From positions 194,948 through 258,947 of the forward strand of contig NW_022985462.1 of the NCBI RefSeq assembly GCF_010093595.1: a DNA stretch of 64,000 nt, in the 5' to 3' direction. Position numbers and translations under genes: made by a program. This DNA is from Mytilinidion resinicola (Eukaryota > Ascomycota > Dothideomycetes > Mytilinidiales > Mytilinidiaceae). A model generated the notes under the pieces. It made no database searches. It was not told the DNA's origin and worked only from the letters and a program-made list of their open reading frames with translations. Below, in pieces: positions 1-9,330 of this stretch (its first letter is position 1; each line of letters begins with the position of its first letter).

Positions 1-1430
1 GCCTGATTGGCACAACGCAAGATTCAGAGTGTAAGGTACTTGTAATGTAGTGTCTGGCTGGGGCGTTGCCGGAATAGCTTTAATGTCGTTGCATCCAAAT
101 CCCTTAACTTACATTCCTGTAGGCGCGGACACCCGCTGAGGCGTCCGGCCCTGCCACCCTACCCGGCCTCGAAGCAAGCAAACGGCTAACTAACCGCGTT
201 CATCCCCCACGCATCCTCGGATAGTCTTTGATCGTCGTGGCCCCCCTGTCAGACCCGCAGTTCACCAGCCGGCAGTCCACCAGTCCTGTGCACGCTGGTC
301 CCTATGAAATCCGAGGCTCGACGCTACGGGACGCTGCCGGAGCGGTAAGCCGCACCACCGTACAGTCCAATAGTCCTGGAGGACAGTTGATGCGCACAGA
401 CGATAAACTGCCCCCGAGGTCACTTTATCGTCTGTGCGCAGCATTCCAAGGGCTGAAATCTTGGAAGATTGCTTTTCTGCGTACAATAGCGCCTTCACAC
501 CGTCGTTGATCGGGGGCGGTTGGGTCGTGCGGCTCATCGCTTTGGTGACTAATCTGATCCGGTCAGGAGTAACTATAAGTATCCGCGACCTTCGCATCAC
601 GCTCTAAAACTTCGAAGTGGCTGGTTGCCTGCTCGATGCCTCACACCTGAGCACAGACAGTACGGCCTGTTGCCGCTTTTCTCCATGGCTCCCACGCAGC
701 ACACGCCACCCACCCGTCTACTGACCTGCAGCCACAGCGTGCAGAGACGGCACAAGGGAGGTGCTTGTATGCATGTTTGAAATCGTCAGCAACCTGGAGC
801 CATGCGAATCGAACTTATGTTCCGCTCTTGGCCCAAACTCCCGTTGCGGAAACAGACACGTCGTCGAGTCTCAGCACACAGGTCGTACGCGCCGGCAGCA
901 TCGTGAACACAGATCTTCCACCACGCCGTCCTGAACGTTGATCACACGACAGCGTCAGTAGTGCCATATGTCTTTGACCATGCATATTGAGGCGCAAGTT
1001 CCAGCCTTACCTTGACCTACCTGGACCTTCATTGCGTTCCCTTTGAGAAAAACGCGATTCCACCCGGCGCTATGCACCAGGCCCCGAGTATGTCCAGAAG
1101 TGAAAGCTTGCATAGCGAGCGATGCCGCTCCCCACAATTGAGGACCAGGGTTGACACAGCGGTGATAGCTTGGCAATAGTAGCCGCACTTTCATTCACTC
1201 ATCGCATCTCTTCTTGACTATTTCCCGTCAGCTTTTCAACAAATTAGACGCAGGACAAATAATCGAGACGCTTCCACTGTTACCTCAGTTCTCAAGTAAT
1301 TGAATTTGTATACTTAAATCTCATCGTGTGTTCTGATGGTTTTCCCTCGCTGAGTAAACGATGATTTTATCATATTTTCGGTTGACCAACCTGTCAAGAA
1401 AAATAGACTCCAAGAAACACCCACCTCAAC
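1..1430. other. Left-end intergenic stretch, no supportable gene
   Basis: Only short overlapping open frames occur on both strands, with no recognisable domain and no convincing splice structure. The one clear object is a perfect inverted repeat listed separately. The right part would hold the terminator of the transporter gene that ends at 1431. Confidence 0.6.
391..440. repeat. Perfect 17-bp inverted repeat with 16-nt spacer
   Basis: The arm TGCGCACAGACGATAAA (391-407) is repeated exactly in reverse complement at 424-440, separated by the C-rich spacer 408-423. A transcript would form a strong hairpin. No coding context explains it. It could be a foldback relic, a terminator-like hairpin or a protein-binding palindrome. 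Confidence 0.85.
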
Positions 1431-2749
1431 TCAAACATTACCCGCCCCCTCCCTCTCCGAATGCGTCTGCCGATACTTCTCCGAACTCAGCTCCTTCGCA
1501 AGCCCACTCTGCATATGCCCCGAGCTATGCGGGAGCCAATTAGGATCCTTCGCCTGTACACCCTTCTTCACCTCCGGGTCCTCGCCCTCGATTACGGTAT
1601 CATGATCGCTACCAACACCAGCACCGTTGACCTGATTTCCAGCAGTGACAACCTGCTGCCTGTTGCTGCTCCGCCGCATAGGCCCACCCGCTTCAAGCGC
1701 CGTCTCGATATTTCCAATGTTGAAGTCGACCTCGACGTCGCCTTCGCCGGTGAGATAGAGGTACCAGTATGGTAGGCCAACGAAGACGGCGCCGCCGACT
1801 ATGTTTCCCAGAGTGGTGGGGATGAGGGATTTCCAGATGTAGTAGCCGACGCTCATTGGGGCGCCTTCCCAGATGCCCATGGGGACGAAGTACCTAGTTG
1901 TGGCATCAGAACTAATTTCTTTCGCGGTACAAATCTGAGGAAAGAGATGACGCGTACATGTTCGCAACAACATGATCAAAAGCACAAGCCACGAACGTCG
2001 CCGTAGGCCACCAGATCGCCGTAATCTTACTCATGATCTCACGACTGCTAATACTCAGGAAGACAGCAAGACAGACGAGCCAGTTCGCCGCGATGGCTCG
2101 CAAGAAGATCTGGTGCCATTGCGGATTTTGCGCCTTTTGGACTGCGAGATTGATCGCGGCTTCGGTATAGCCTGGAGTTTCGGAAAAGAGGCCGCCGTAG
2201 CCGGTGATGATGGCCATGAAGAAGAGCATGCCGCCGAGGTTGCCGAAGAAAGAGATGACCCAAATTTTGAGGACGTCAATGATGGAGACACGGCGGTGGA
2301 GGTAGGCGACTGTCATGAACTATGCTTGTGAGATACGAGCGTTTAAGGATGATCGAAGGGCTATCATACCATGACGTTGCTCGTGAAAAGGTCCGCGCCG
2401 GTTAGTACGATCATCACTAGGCCGACGGGAAAGAGTAGTGCTCCCAAGGTGCGAATCAACCCGGGACTACATAAATCAGTCATCGAATTTTGATCTTCGC
2501 CAAAGGTCTAGAATGGCTTACGCGTTTGCCTGGTACCATGGAGAAGCATTCGTACTGGTCAAGACTGCACATCTGGAACCAAAGTAAGCAGGTTGGTCGC
2601 AAGACATAGATAGAACTCACTTACCCGAATCCAAGTAACGGCCCGGCCATACACGAGTTGACGAACAACTTGTCAAGCCTCATATGAGCCTTCTTTGTGC
2701 CTATGCGAGAGCATAGCTCGACCGTTTGCTGAGTTGTGAATGCATCCAT
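1431..2749 (-). CDS. Formate/nitrite transporter (FNT) family channel
   Basis: Predicted plasma-membrane FNT pore protein moving small monovalent anions such as nitrite or formate. Five exons: 2625-2749, 2522-2572, 2370-2466, 1958-2319 and 1431-1893; phases match and give 365 residues. The N-terminal stretch KKAHMRLDKLF followed by AGPLLGFG, the GADLFTSN segment after the second membrane helix, and LIPTTLGNIVGGAVFVG near the last helix are typical of FNT proteins. A hydrophilic tail of about 90 residues follows the last helix, as in fungal members such as the Aspergillus nitrite transporter NitA. No nitrate-assimilation genes lie next to it, so nitrite versus formate specificity cannot be decided. 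Start chosen because it opens exon 1 and leads straight into conserved sequence. Confidence 0.9.
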
Positions 2750-3696
2750 TCTATGAGATTACGCTCAGTGTCTGTTTCGCGAATTGAGGCAATACTTTTG
2801 GAGGACGCAAACTGGGAAACATTGGAAGAAAAGAACGAAGGTTTATTAAGACGCATGTCTGTGAGCCTGATTTGAGTACTGCATATATTCTGGAGAAGGC
2901 CTCCACGGGTACGTGCTCCAGTAGTCTACCGAACGAATCAAAACATGCTTTGTACTGCACCGGGGACGATCGCATCGAGCAGATCTCCATATTAGATCCG
3001 ATGGGAATTCAGAATTTCATAAGGTCAAGCGTGGAGATAATTTCCAGATGGTATTACTGGCTGGTGATAAACCTCCTGTATTGTTCCCGAAGTAGATACT
3101 ATGTGGAAGCACCCCTGCAAAGGATCACGGCAATCTGCCATCGATCTTGTGTAGAATCTCAAGCAATTCCCATCACAGTGGTGCGGATTTCCGGAGAAGC
3201 ATGAGATAGAAACAGATTTGACGTCACTACCCGACTTTTGGGAGCGATAGGAAAGGTGCCACAGTGCTAGTGCGAATACTGAAGCGCTGATAAGCACCCA
3301 CTTTGCTATGCAGTGCTGTCGATCTTCTCAACAACACACTTCGCGGAATGATGTCAACACTGGGAACATTAGAGTGTGTGAAGTGCTCACCAAAGCAGTT
3401 GGAGCCCGAGACGGTTATCGACAGTGATGAGATGGAAACCTTGCGAAGGCTAGAAACCAATGTCTGGGTTGAGTCATTGGTGATGTCTGGATCATCACAC
3501 TGTGGATACAATATCGAGGAGTGGGATAGCTGTATTGTAATCTCAACTTTGTATTCCATCGAAGCGTCAAAGGTCGACTCTGATATAGTCAGCTAACCAA
3601 CTTCAAACCCAACCTTTCCCAAGGGTATTCAAGTAAAACTCCATGCCAAAACGCCAGACTCCTAATGATGTTAAGCTTGATATAGCCAGGAAACAG
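2750..3696. other. Intergenic stretch, no supportable gene
   Basis: Five frames of about 80-110 codons lie on the two strands and overlap one another. None shows a domain, transmembrane pattern or splice-consistent extension. The stretch contains the promoter of the FNT gene on the left and the terminator of SDE2 on the right. Confidence 0.5.
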
Positions 3697-4572
3697 CTAC
3701 GCCTTGGCTTTCCCTTTTCCTTTGGATTGAACTTCTTCCGTGATTGTGTCGTCAACCTCTTCTTCGTCGCTTTCGCTCATGAATTCGTCGTCTTCGTCCC
3801 AGCCAAAGAATGACCTCGCTTGCCGCTTTTCTGCTGCCTTGGAGCCTGTCGCTTGAACATCCCCCATTCCCTCGCTCTCACTCCCCTCACTTCCCTCAGA
3901 TCCTGCGCCAGAAGTGTCGCTCTCCTTCTCGGCCAAGGCGTTCTTGATCTCCCCAGCCTTGTATGCAGCAATAACTGCATCTCTCGTCTTCTGCTCTGCC
4001 TCCTCCTTGTCCTCAACCCACTTGCCATCCAACCGAGCAGTCTTGCCGCTCCGTATCTCGTCCTCCTTTCGGTCCGCTGCGTCAACGATAGCTTCCCAAC
4101 GCTTCATCTTCTCCTCTCGCTCCTTCTTGTCCATATCCGGCTTGACGGCTAGGTACTCAGCCAGCGCCTTTGCCTCGGTCACAGTACGTAGCCTGCGGCC
4201 GTCGAGGTTTCGAGAGGATCCATTATTCTCGCCCTGGCTGCGCTTCTTTCGCGATGACATGCGACCACCAGCGGCACGGAGCTGGGAGCCGAATCCACCT
4301 TTTCCTCCACAAAGAGGAGCGGACAGACGCAGCGGAATGAAGGCATCGTCGGGGGATGATAGAAGTGATGTGAGCGGTTCTGAAGAGTGTGGCAATAGTT
4401 GCTTGTTGGAGGTGGTGGTGAGGATCAGACGGTTGTTCGCGACCTGGGGTATCCGTTCCAACAATGTAGCAGCGAGGTCGCTAATGGTGCTAGAAGCGTC
4501 TATGGGAAAGGAGAGCGTTGAAGGGAGGTCGAGACCAGGGAATGAGGTGAGGAGGATGTTGATTTGCGCCAT
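3697..4572 (-). CDS. sde2: Sde2-type ubiquitin-fold splicing/genome-stability protein
   Basis: A 291-residue single-exon protein. Residues 1-90 form a ubiquitin-like region ending in the processing motif GGKGG (residues 89-93), followed at once by FGSQLRAAGG and a basic SSRKK patch. This arrangement is diagnostic of Sde2. In fission yeast a deubiquitinase cuts after the first GG, and the lysine-initiated C-terminal part joins the spliceosome to promote excision of selected introns; loss affects silencing and telomeres. The rest is a charged coiled-coil-like region and an acidic C-terminus with SESDEEE. The frame stays open upstream to 5019 but that part overlaps the antisense eS10 gene. The ATG at 4572 begins the homologous MAQINILL sequence and is preferred. 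Confidence 0.92.
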   Translation of the reverse strand: MAQINILLTSFPGLDLPSTLSFPIDASSTISDLAATLLERIPQVANNRLILTTTSNKQLLPHSSEPLTSLLSSPDDAFIPLRLSAPLCGGKGGFGSQLRAAGGRMSSRKKRSQGENNGSSRNLDGRRLRTVTEAKALAEYLAVKPDMDKKEREEKMKRWEAIVDAADRKEDEIRSGKTARLDGKWVEDKEEAEQKTRDAVIAAYKAGEIKNALAEKESDTSGAGSEGSEGSESEGMGDVQATGSKAAEKRQARSFFGWDEDDEFMSESDEEEVDDTITEEVQSKGKGKAKA

Positions 4573-4885
4573 GTTGGATGAGTGTCGGTAGAGATCTACG
4601 AAACTAATGACAAAGGCGCTTTGTGCGAGACACTTCTCCCGAACGTGAGATGGTTGAGCCTCGTTAATAGTGTATCTGAGCGAGTGAGTGTTGCTTTTTG
4701 ATGTGTAAGGGTTATGAATGGAGGAGGCGGAGAACGAGATGGCGAAGGTGAGGCTGGTCATTCGGTTAAATTTTGCCAAGGCCGCACGGACCATCGCACT
4801 TCTATGGATTCTCAAATTCAGCTTCAACTCCGCAGCGACGACATCACGACCGGATCTCTCCAACAATTCCTCAAGGACCGCCAAG
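4573..4885. promoter_or_regulatory. Shared divergent promoter of SDE2 and RPS10
   Basis: About 310 bp separate the SDE2 start (minus) from the eS10 start (plus). Both promoters and 5' leaders must lie here or overlap the genes. The eS10 end has the strong initiation context GCCAAGATG, formed after splicing. No specific factor site is claimed. Confidence 0.6.
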
Positions 4886-5740
4886 ATGTAGGATATACCT
4901 TCATCTGAAGACGGAAACAAAGCTGATGGATTGTTAGGCTCATCCCCAAGGCCGATCGCAAGAAGATCCACGAGTATGTCCCCCTCTGAAATTCGAACCT
5001 CAATTCCATATGATAGCAAACAGCTCCGCTAACACGTTCATAGGTACCTCTTCCGTGGTATGTAATTCTGGACAATCATAATATCATCCAGCGCAATGCT
5101 GTGATTTCAAGAAGGATAGGCTGACACACGGTCACCAACAGAGGGCGTACTCGTCGCGCAGAAGAATTTCTACCTGCCCAAGCATGGCGAAATCGACACA
5201 AAGAACCTCGTAAGAAACGACGCTACCCATTCGACCCGGACCATAATATTGATGCGCGGTGGCAGTTCGTGATCAAGGCCATGCAGTCGCTGAACTCGCG
5301 CGGCTACGTCAAGACCCAGTTCTCGTGGCAATACTGTATGAACCCTCGAGCAAGGCGAATCGGAAACCGGAGATACTGATAGGACTAGACTACTACACCC
5401 TCACTCCCGAGGGTCTCGATTACCTCCGCGAATGGCTCCACCTCCCCGCTGAGATCGTGCCCCAGACGCACATCAAGCAGCAACGCTCGCACGCTCCGCC
5501 GCGCGGCATGATGGGTGGTGACGAACGTCCCCGTCCCGGTGGACGTGGTGGCCCCCGTGGCGACCGTGAGGGTGGCTACAGACGTCGTGATGCTGGCGAG
5601 GGCGGAAAGGAGGGAGGTGCGCCGGGAGAGTACAGGCCCGATTTCCGTGGTGGCTTCGGTACGTCCAACTATCAATCAGATATCTGACTACGTGCTAATT
5701 TCTTCAAGGCCGTGGCCGCGGTGGCCCCCCACCTTCGTAG
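4886..5740 (+). CDS. rps10: 40S ribosomal protein eS10
   Basis: Cytosolic small-subunit protein eS10. Seven exons: 4886-4887, 4938-4973, 5044-5057, 5142-5209, 5266-5335, 5389-5658 and 5709-5740; together 492 nt, 163 residues. The translation starts MLIPKADRKKIHEYLFREGV, contains SWQYYYYTLTPEGL, and ends in an Arg/Gly-rich tail finishing GRGRGGPPPS, the expected eS10 layout. The first intron (4888-4937) splits the start codon: AT in exon 1, G in exon 2, with a CTGAT branch-point-like site before the acceptor. The donor of that intron (GTAGGA) is weak, so exon 1 is the least certain part. Six introns in 163 codons is dense even for a fungal ribosomal protein gene. Confidence 0.93.
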
Positions 5741-6060
5741 TGGACTACTTCTCGCCTCCTAATCACTCACACCTCATAACATTCTGCTTTTCAAAATTCG
5801 GGATTGGGTCGGACGGTAGCGTGTTCGGCTGAGTGAGAGAAATTGCCGGGGACGTATAGGTCGAGTGGGCAGTTGACACTGCAAAGAGATATCACATGTA
5901 TTCGTGGCATAACAATACAGATGCTGATGCTCGTTGATGATCATGTCTTTTTCGTGAGATGTGCTACTGATGGTGAACACAGAATCAATGGTGACGATTC
6001 TCTACTCTATATACAGACATGCACCTTGATAGACACCCCCAAAGCCCCGGAAAGATCTAC
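5741..6060. other. Convergent 3' intergenic spacer
   Basis: Sits between the ends of two converging genes, eS10 (plus) and the M20 hydrolase (minus). Only terminator and 3'-UTR function is expected; no gene or repeat was seen. Confidence 0.6.
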
Positions 6061-7859
6061 TTAAGCACCAACCTGCCAACCAGTGTTCCACGTAAGCCTT
6101 CTCTCCGCCCTCATTCGATCATATCTTAGCACAGCCTGCAGCAACACCTGAGCCCCCAACGCACAATCCTCCGGACTCGTATACTCCCTCGGATTGTGGC
6201 TAATCCCATCCCTACACGGCACGAAGATCATACTCGTCGGCACCCGCTTCGACGTATACACGCTATCATGCCCAGCTCCACTCACCATCTCCATCGTTAA
6301 CTTCTCCGCCTCCGGCCCCAACGCCGACCCCGCGGCCTCCGTTACCGCGTGGATGCAGTCCGGATGGAACTTCACAGCGGGCGACACGCTATCCGTCGTA
6401 AAACTCACCTCACACGGTCGGCCAGGCGTGCACCCATCACTGATCCCATCCACCTCCTCCCCCGCCGCGATCCTCGCGAAATCAGCCAGCACATCCGCCT
6501 CCAGCATATCAACCGTACTATCCGCCGGCGCGCGGATATCAAGACTAAATCGCACGCTCCCGGGCACCGTATTCGTGCTCCCGGGCTTGAGATTCAGAAT
6601 CCCCGTCGACGCCAGCGCCCCCCTCGCCGTCGCCAATCGATGCGAATGCAGTATCATCTTCGCCGCCGCGAGCAGCGCATCCGCCCGGTTCTCGAAATCC
6701 GTCGTGCCGGTGTGGCAATCTTGGCCCGTGACGGTGACGGTGTACCAGCGGTAGGCTTGGACGCCTTTGACGATGCCGATTTTGCGCGACGTGGACTCGA
6801 GGAGGGGGCCTTGCTCGATGTGGAGCTCGAAGTGGGCGGCCATGGGGACGGCGTTGTGGGAGGCGGGGACGGTGCCTAGGTAGCCGATGCGGGAGAGCTC
6901 CGAGGAGAGGGTGGCGGTGCCGGGGTGCACTTCGCGGAGGGAGTGGGCGGTGGAGAGGGGGATGTGGCCGGACCAAACGCCAGAGGAGACCATGGAGATG
7001 GGGAAGCGGGCGCCTTCTTCGCTGGGGAGGGATTTAGTGGTGTAGTTTTGGGGGCAATGGATAGAGCACGGGGTATATATTAAGAGTTCAGGGGCTCTTG
7101 ATGTGATGAGGGAAATGTGCTCGAGTGTAATGAGAAAATACATACTTTGTCCAATTGACAACCCCAACAGGATACTCGGTTTCCACCCAGTTGTCTGCAA
7201 GAACTCTGAGCATTTCCACGCCTGCGGTGACGCCGAGGATGCCGTCGTATCGGCCGCCTGTTGGCTGTGTGTCTAGATGGGAGCCCACAAAAGTTGGAGG
7301 ACCATCGTTCCGTATGCCAGGTCGAACAGCAAAGATGTTGCCCATTTCATCGATTGTCGTGTTGCATCCAAGAGCTTGCGTCGCTTGGACGAACCAGTCT
7401 CGAGCTTTCTTGTCCGCGTCCGAAAGGGATAGACGAGACATGCCTGTTTCGGTAGATGCACTGGGATGGTCAACTTCATGGTCGTATCTGCATTGAGAAT
7501 GCGTATGAAAAAGCGCATTGAAAATCGAGATTTGAAATAAGAAATCATGCAACATTTGAAGTTTGAGAAATTATAACGAAAGCCATCCCTCACCTTCCCC
7601 ACTTCTGCCCTTCACCCCACTGGGACGTGAAATGGATATCCTCCATGAGCCTGCTCTGATTCACTTTCAGGCTCGAAAGAGTTTCCTCGTTCATTTCCTT
7701 CGTATGTAGCTGCCATCGCGGAGAGCTCGAGAATGCCCTGCATGAAATTGGTCTTAAGTTGGAGCGCACAGCTCCGAGACGAGAACAGCTCCTCCCCGCC
7801 ACGCGAAAAGCTGCTGTAGAAAGCTTCACCCCAAGTATCGCCATTCTGATAGAGTTCAC
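6061..7859 (-). CDS. M20-family N-carbamoyl amidohydrolase (beta-ureidopropionase / hydantoinase-carbamoylase type)
   Basis: Predicted binuclear-metal amidohydrolase that removes the carbamoyl group from N-carbamoyl amino acids or ureido compounds, as in pyrimidine or purine breakdown. Three exons: 7594-7859, 7146-7487, 6061-7021; 522 residues. Metal-site signatures are present: SHLDT (H159, D161), GGRYDG (D170), NEEGARF (about 204-205), HIEQGPLLE (about 270) and GAGHDS (H454). The splice rebuilding of NEEGARF across exon 2/3 supports the model. The first roughly 45 residues are rich in Arg, Ser and Ala with no acidic residue and end RAFSSSPRW, typical of a mitochondrial presequence; an internal Met gives an alternative cytosolic start. 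Substrate is not determined by the sequence. Confidence 0.88.
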
Positions 7860-8451
7860 TGGATTCAGAATTCCATGGGGAGTGCAATTGATATAACACG
7901 CGAGCTGCTTGCTTTGTTTGGTCAGTGCTGAGATGGTGGCATGATGCAGCGGGGAGCTCCACGAGCCGATAAGGTTCCTATCAGCATCACCCCAGTAGCT
8001 CGCCTGATGTCACGAGAAAGGATTTTGGGAAAGTTTTAAGAGGCTAGGCATAAGTCATGATGCTGTGTTTTGGGCCTTGCTTTCAGAGAATTTTTACCTT
8101 TCCAATGCATCGAACCGCCTTGAAAATATGGGATCAGTAGCGTACATCAATTCCCCCTCGGAAGTCTTTGAAGCCATAGAAGCTCTTCATTCAACTTGAA
8201 GCTATAACTGTAAAGATATTGTATGATAAGCTAGAATGGACCTAAATGTGCGAATGTCTCTGTTGCACGGCGGTTTTTCAATATTTCTTTTAAAAAAGGG
8301 AACTTGAATGGGCGGTAAATAGTATGCCACCAACATAACGCTACGCCCTTGACTACATACATCATAATCCGGATATCTTACTGGCAAACCTCAAATATTT
8401 GAAATCGAACAGCCCAAGACTTTGAACCTTTCATACGCCTTAAAGGTCCAT
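7860..8451. other. Intergenic spacer between two minus-strand genes
   Basis: Contains the promoter of the M20 hydrolase and the terminator of the dienelactone hydrolase. The 8000-8400 part is AT-rich. No gene seen. Confidence 0.55.
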
Positions 8452-9330
8452 CTAAAGCCACTTAGAGAACCACCTGATCGCTTGCTCCTTCGCATCATCG
8501 GCGCCTTTCTCATCGACCGTTCCGGGTCTCGCCCTCGCTGCAAATCCATGGACACAGCCCTTGTACGTGACGAACTCGTAGTTGTAGCCGTTGTCTCCAT
8601 TTCCTGTCGCACCATACTTCTCCTTCAGCTCAGCCTCAGCAGCATCCATCTTCGCCGTCGACCAGTTGAAGTCGAGTTCTGCGTGCGCCAGCGAGTATGG
8701 CACCTTGTAAGTGGTAACGGCGGCCACGACCTGTTCCGGGCCCTTGAGGGCAGACGGATGCGCGCAGAACTGCGCATCGATCAACCGTTCCGAGCCTCCT
8801 TCTACCGCCGGCTCCACGCAGAGGTTTGTGCTGCCGTATCCACCCCAGCAGAATCCACAGACGCCGAGCTTGCCGCCCGGTGGGATGTCTGCCTTCAGCT
8901 TGCGCGCATATTCGAGTTCGCTCTTGAAGATGGCGGGTTTGTCGGGAGCCGCTTTGAGCATGAACGGGATGAAGTGGCTCGCCGCGTTGATACCTGCCCA
9001 GATTCGCGATAGTTGTCCAAGAAGATCCCACCATTTCACTGGCGCCATCACATTGTCCATGTGGACAATGACGGCGGGCTCCACACCATGGCCGGGGATG
9101 ATGTCTGGGACTAGGACGCGATGGCCAGTGCGGAGGGCGTAGTCGTCGGCGAGGAGCTTGTTGTTGAGCAACTTGAGACCGAAGGCGTCGGTGAGGAAGA
9201 GGATGGTAGATTTAGAGGTTGACTCGGAGGGAGGAGCTGCGACGTAGGTGTTGATGCCGTAGAGGGGGGTGAGTGTACCTTTGGGCTCGCCTTTGGCTGC
9301 GCCGCCTCTGAAACAGTCGGGACAGGACAT
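8452..9330 (-). CDS. Dienelactone hydrolase family protein
   Basis: Alpha/beta-hydrolase of the dienelactone hydrolase family, 292 residues, no intron. The N-terminus MSCPDCFRGG is the usual start of fungal members, so the second in-frame ATG (9330) is preferred over the one at 9351. The cysteine nucleophile lies in GVCGFCWGGYG, the acid in AHAELDFNW and the histidine in CVHGFAAR, giving the Cys-Asp-His triad of the family. Characterised bacterial relatives open dienelactone in catechol breakdown; fungal paralogues are mostly uncharacterised. No aromatic-catabolism genes are adjacent. Confidence 0.9.
   Translation of the reverse strand: MSCPDCFRGGAAKGEPKGTLTPLYGINTYVAAPPSESTSKSTILFLTDAFGLKLLNNKLLADDYALRTGHRVLVPDIIPGHGVEPAVIVHMDNVMAPVKWWDLLGQLSRIWAGINAASHFIPFMLKAAPDKPAIFKSELEYARKLKADIPPGGKLGVCGFCWGGYGSTNLCVEPAVEGGSERLIDAQFCAHPSALKGPEQVVAAVTTYKVPYSLAHAELDFNWSTAKMDAAEAELKEKYGATGNGDNGYNYEFVTYKGCVHGFAARARPGTVDEKGADDAKEQAIRWFSKWL

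Noticed and set aside
3025..3596. ORFs of about 90-110 codons between the FNT gene and SDE2
   Set aside because: They overlap on both strands, lack domains and show no splice-consistent continuation.
4573..5019. N-terminal extension of SDE2
   Set aside because: The extra residues precede the universal ubiquitin-like start and overlap, antisense, the eS10 exons.
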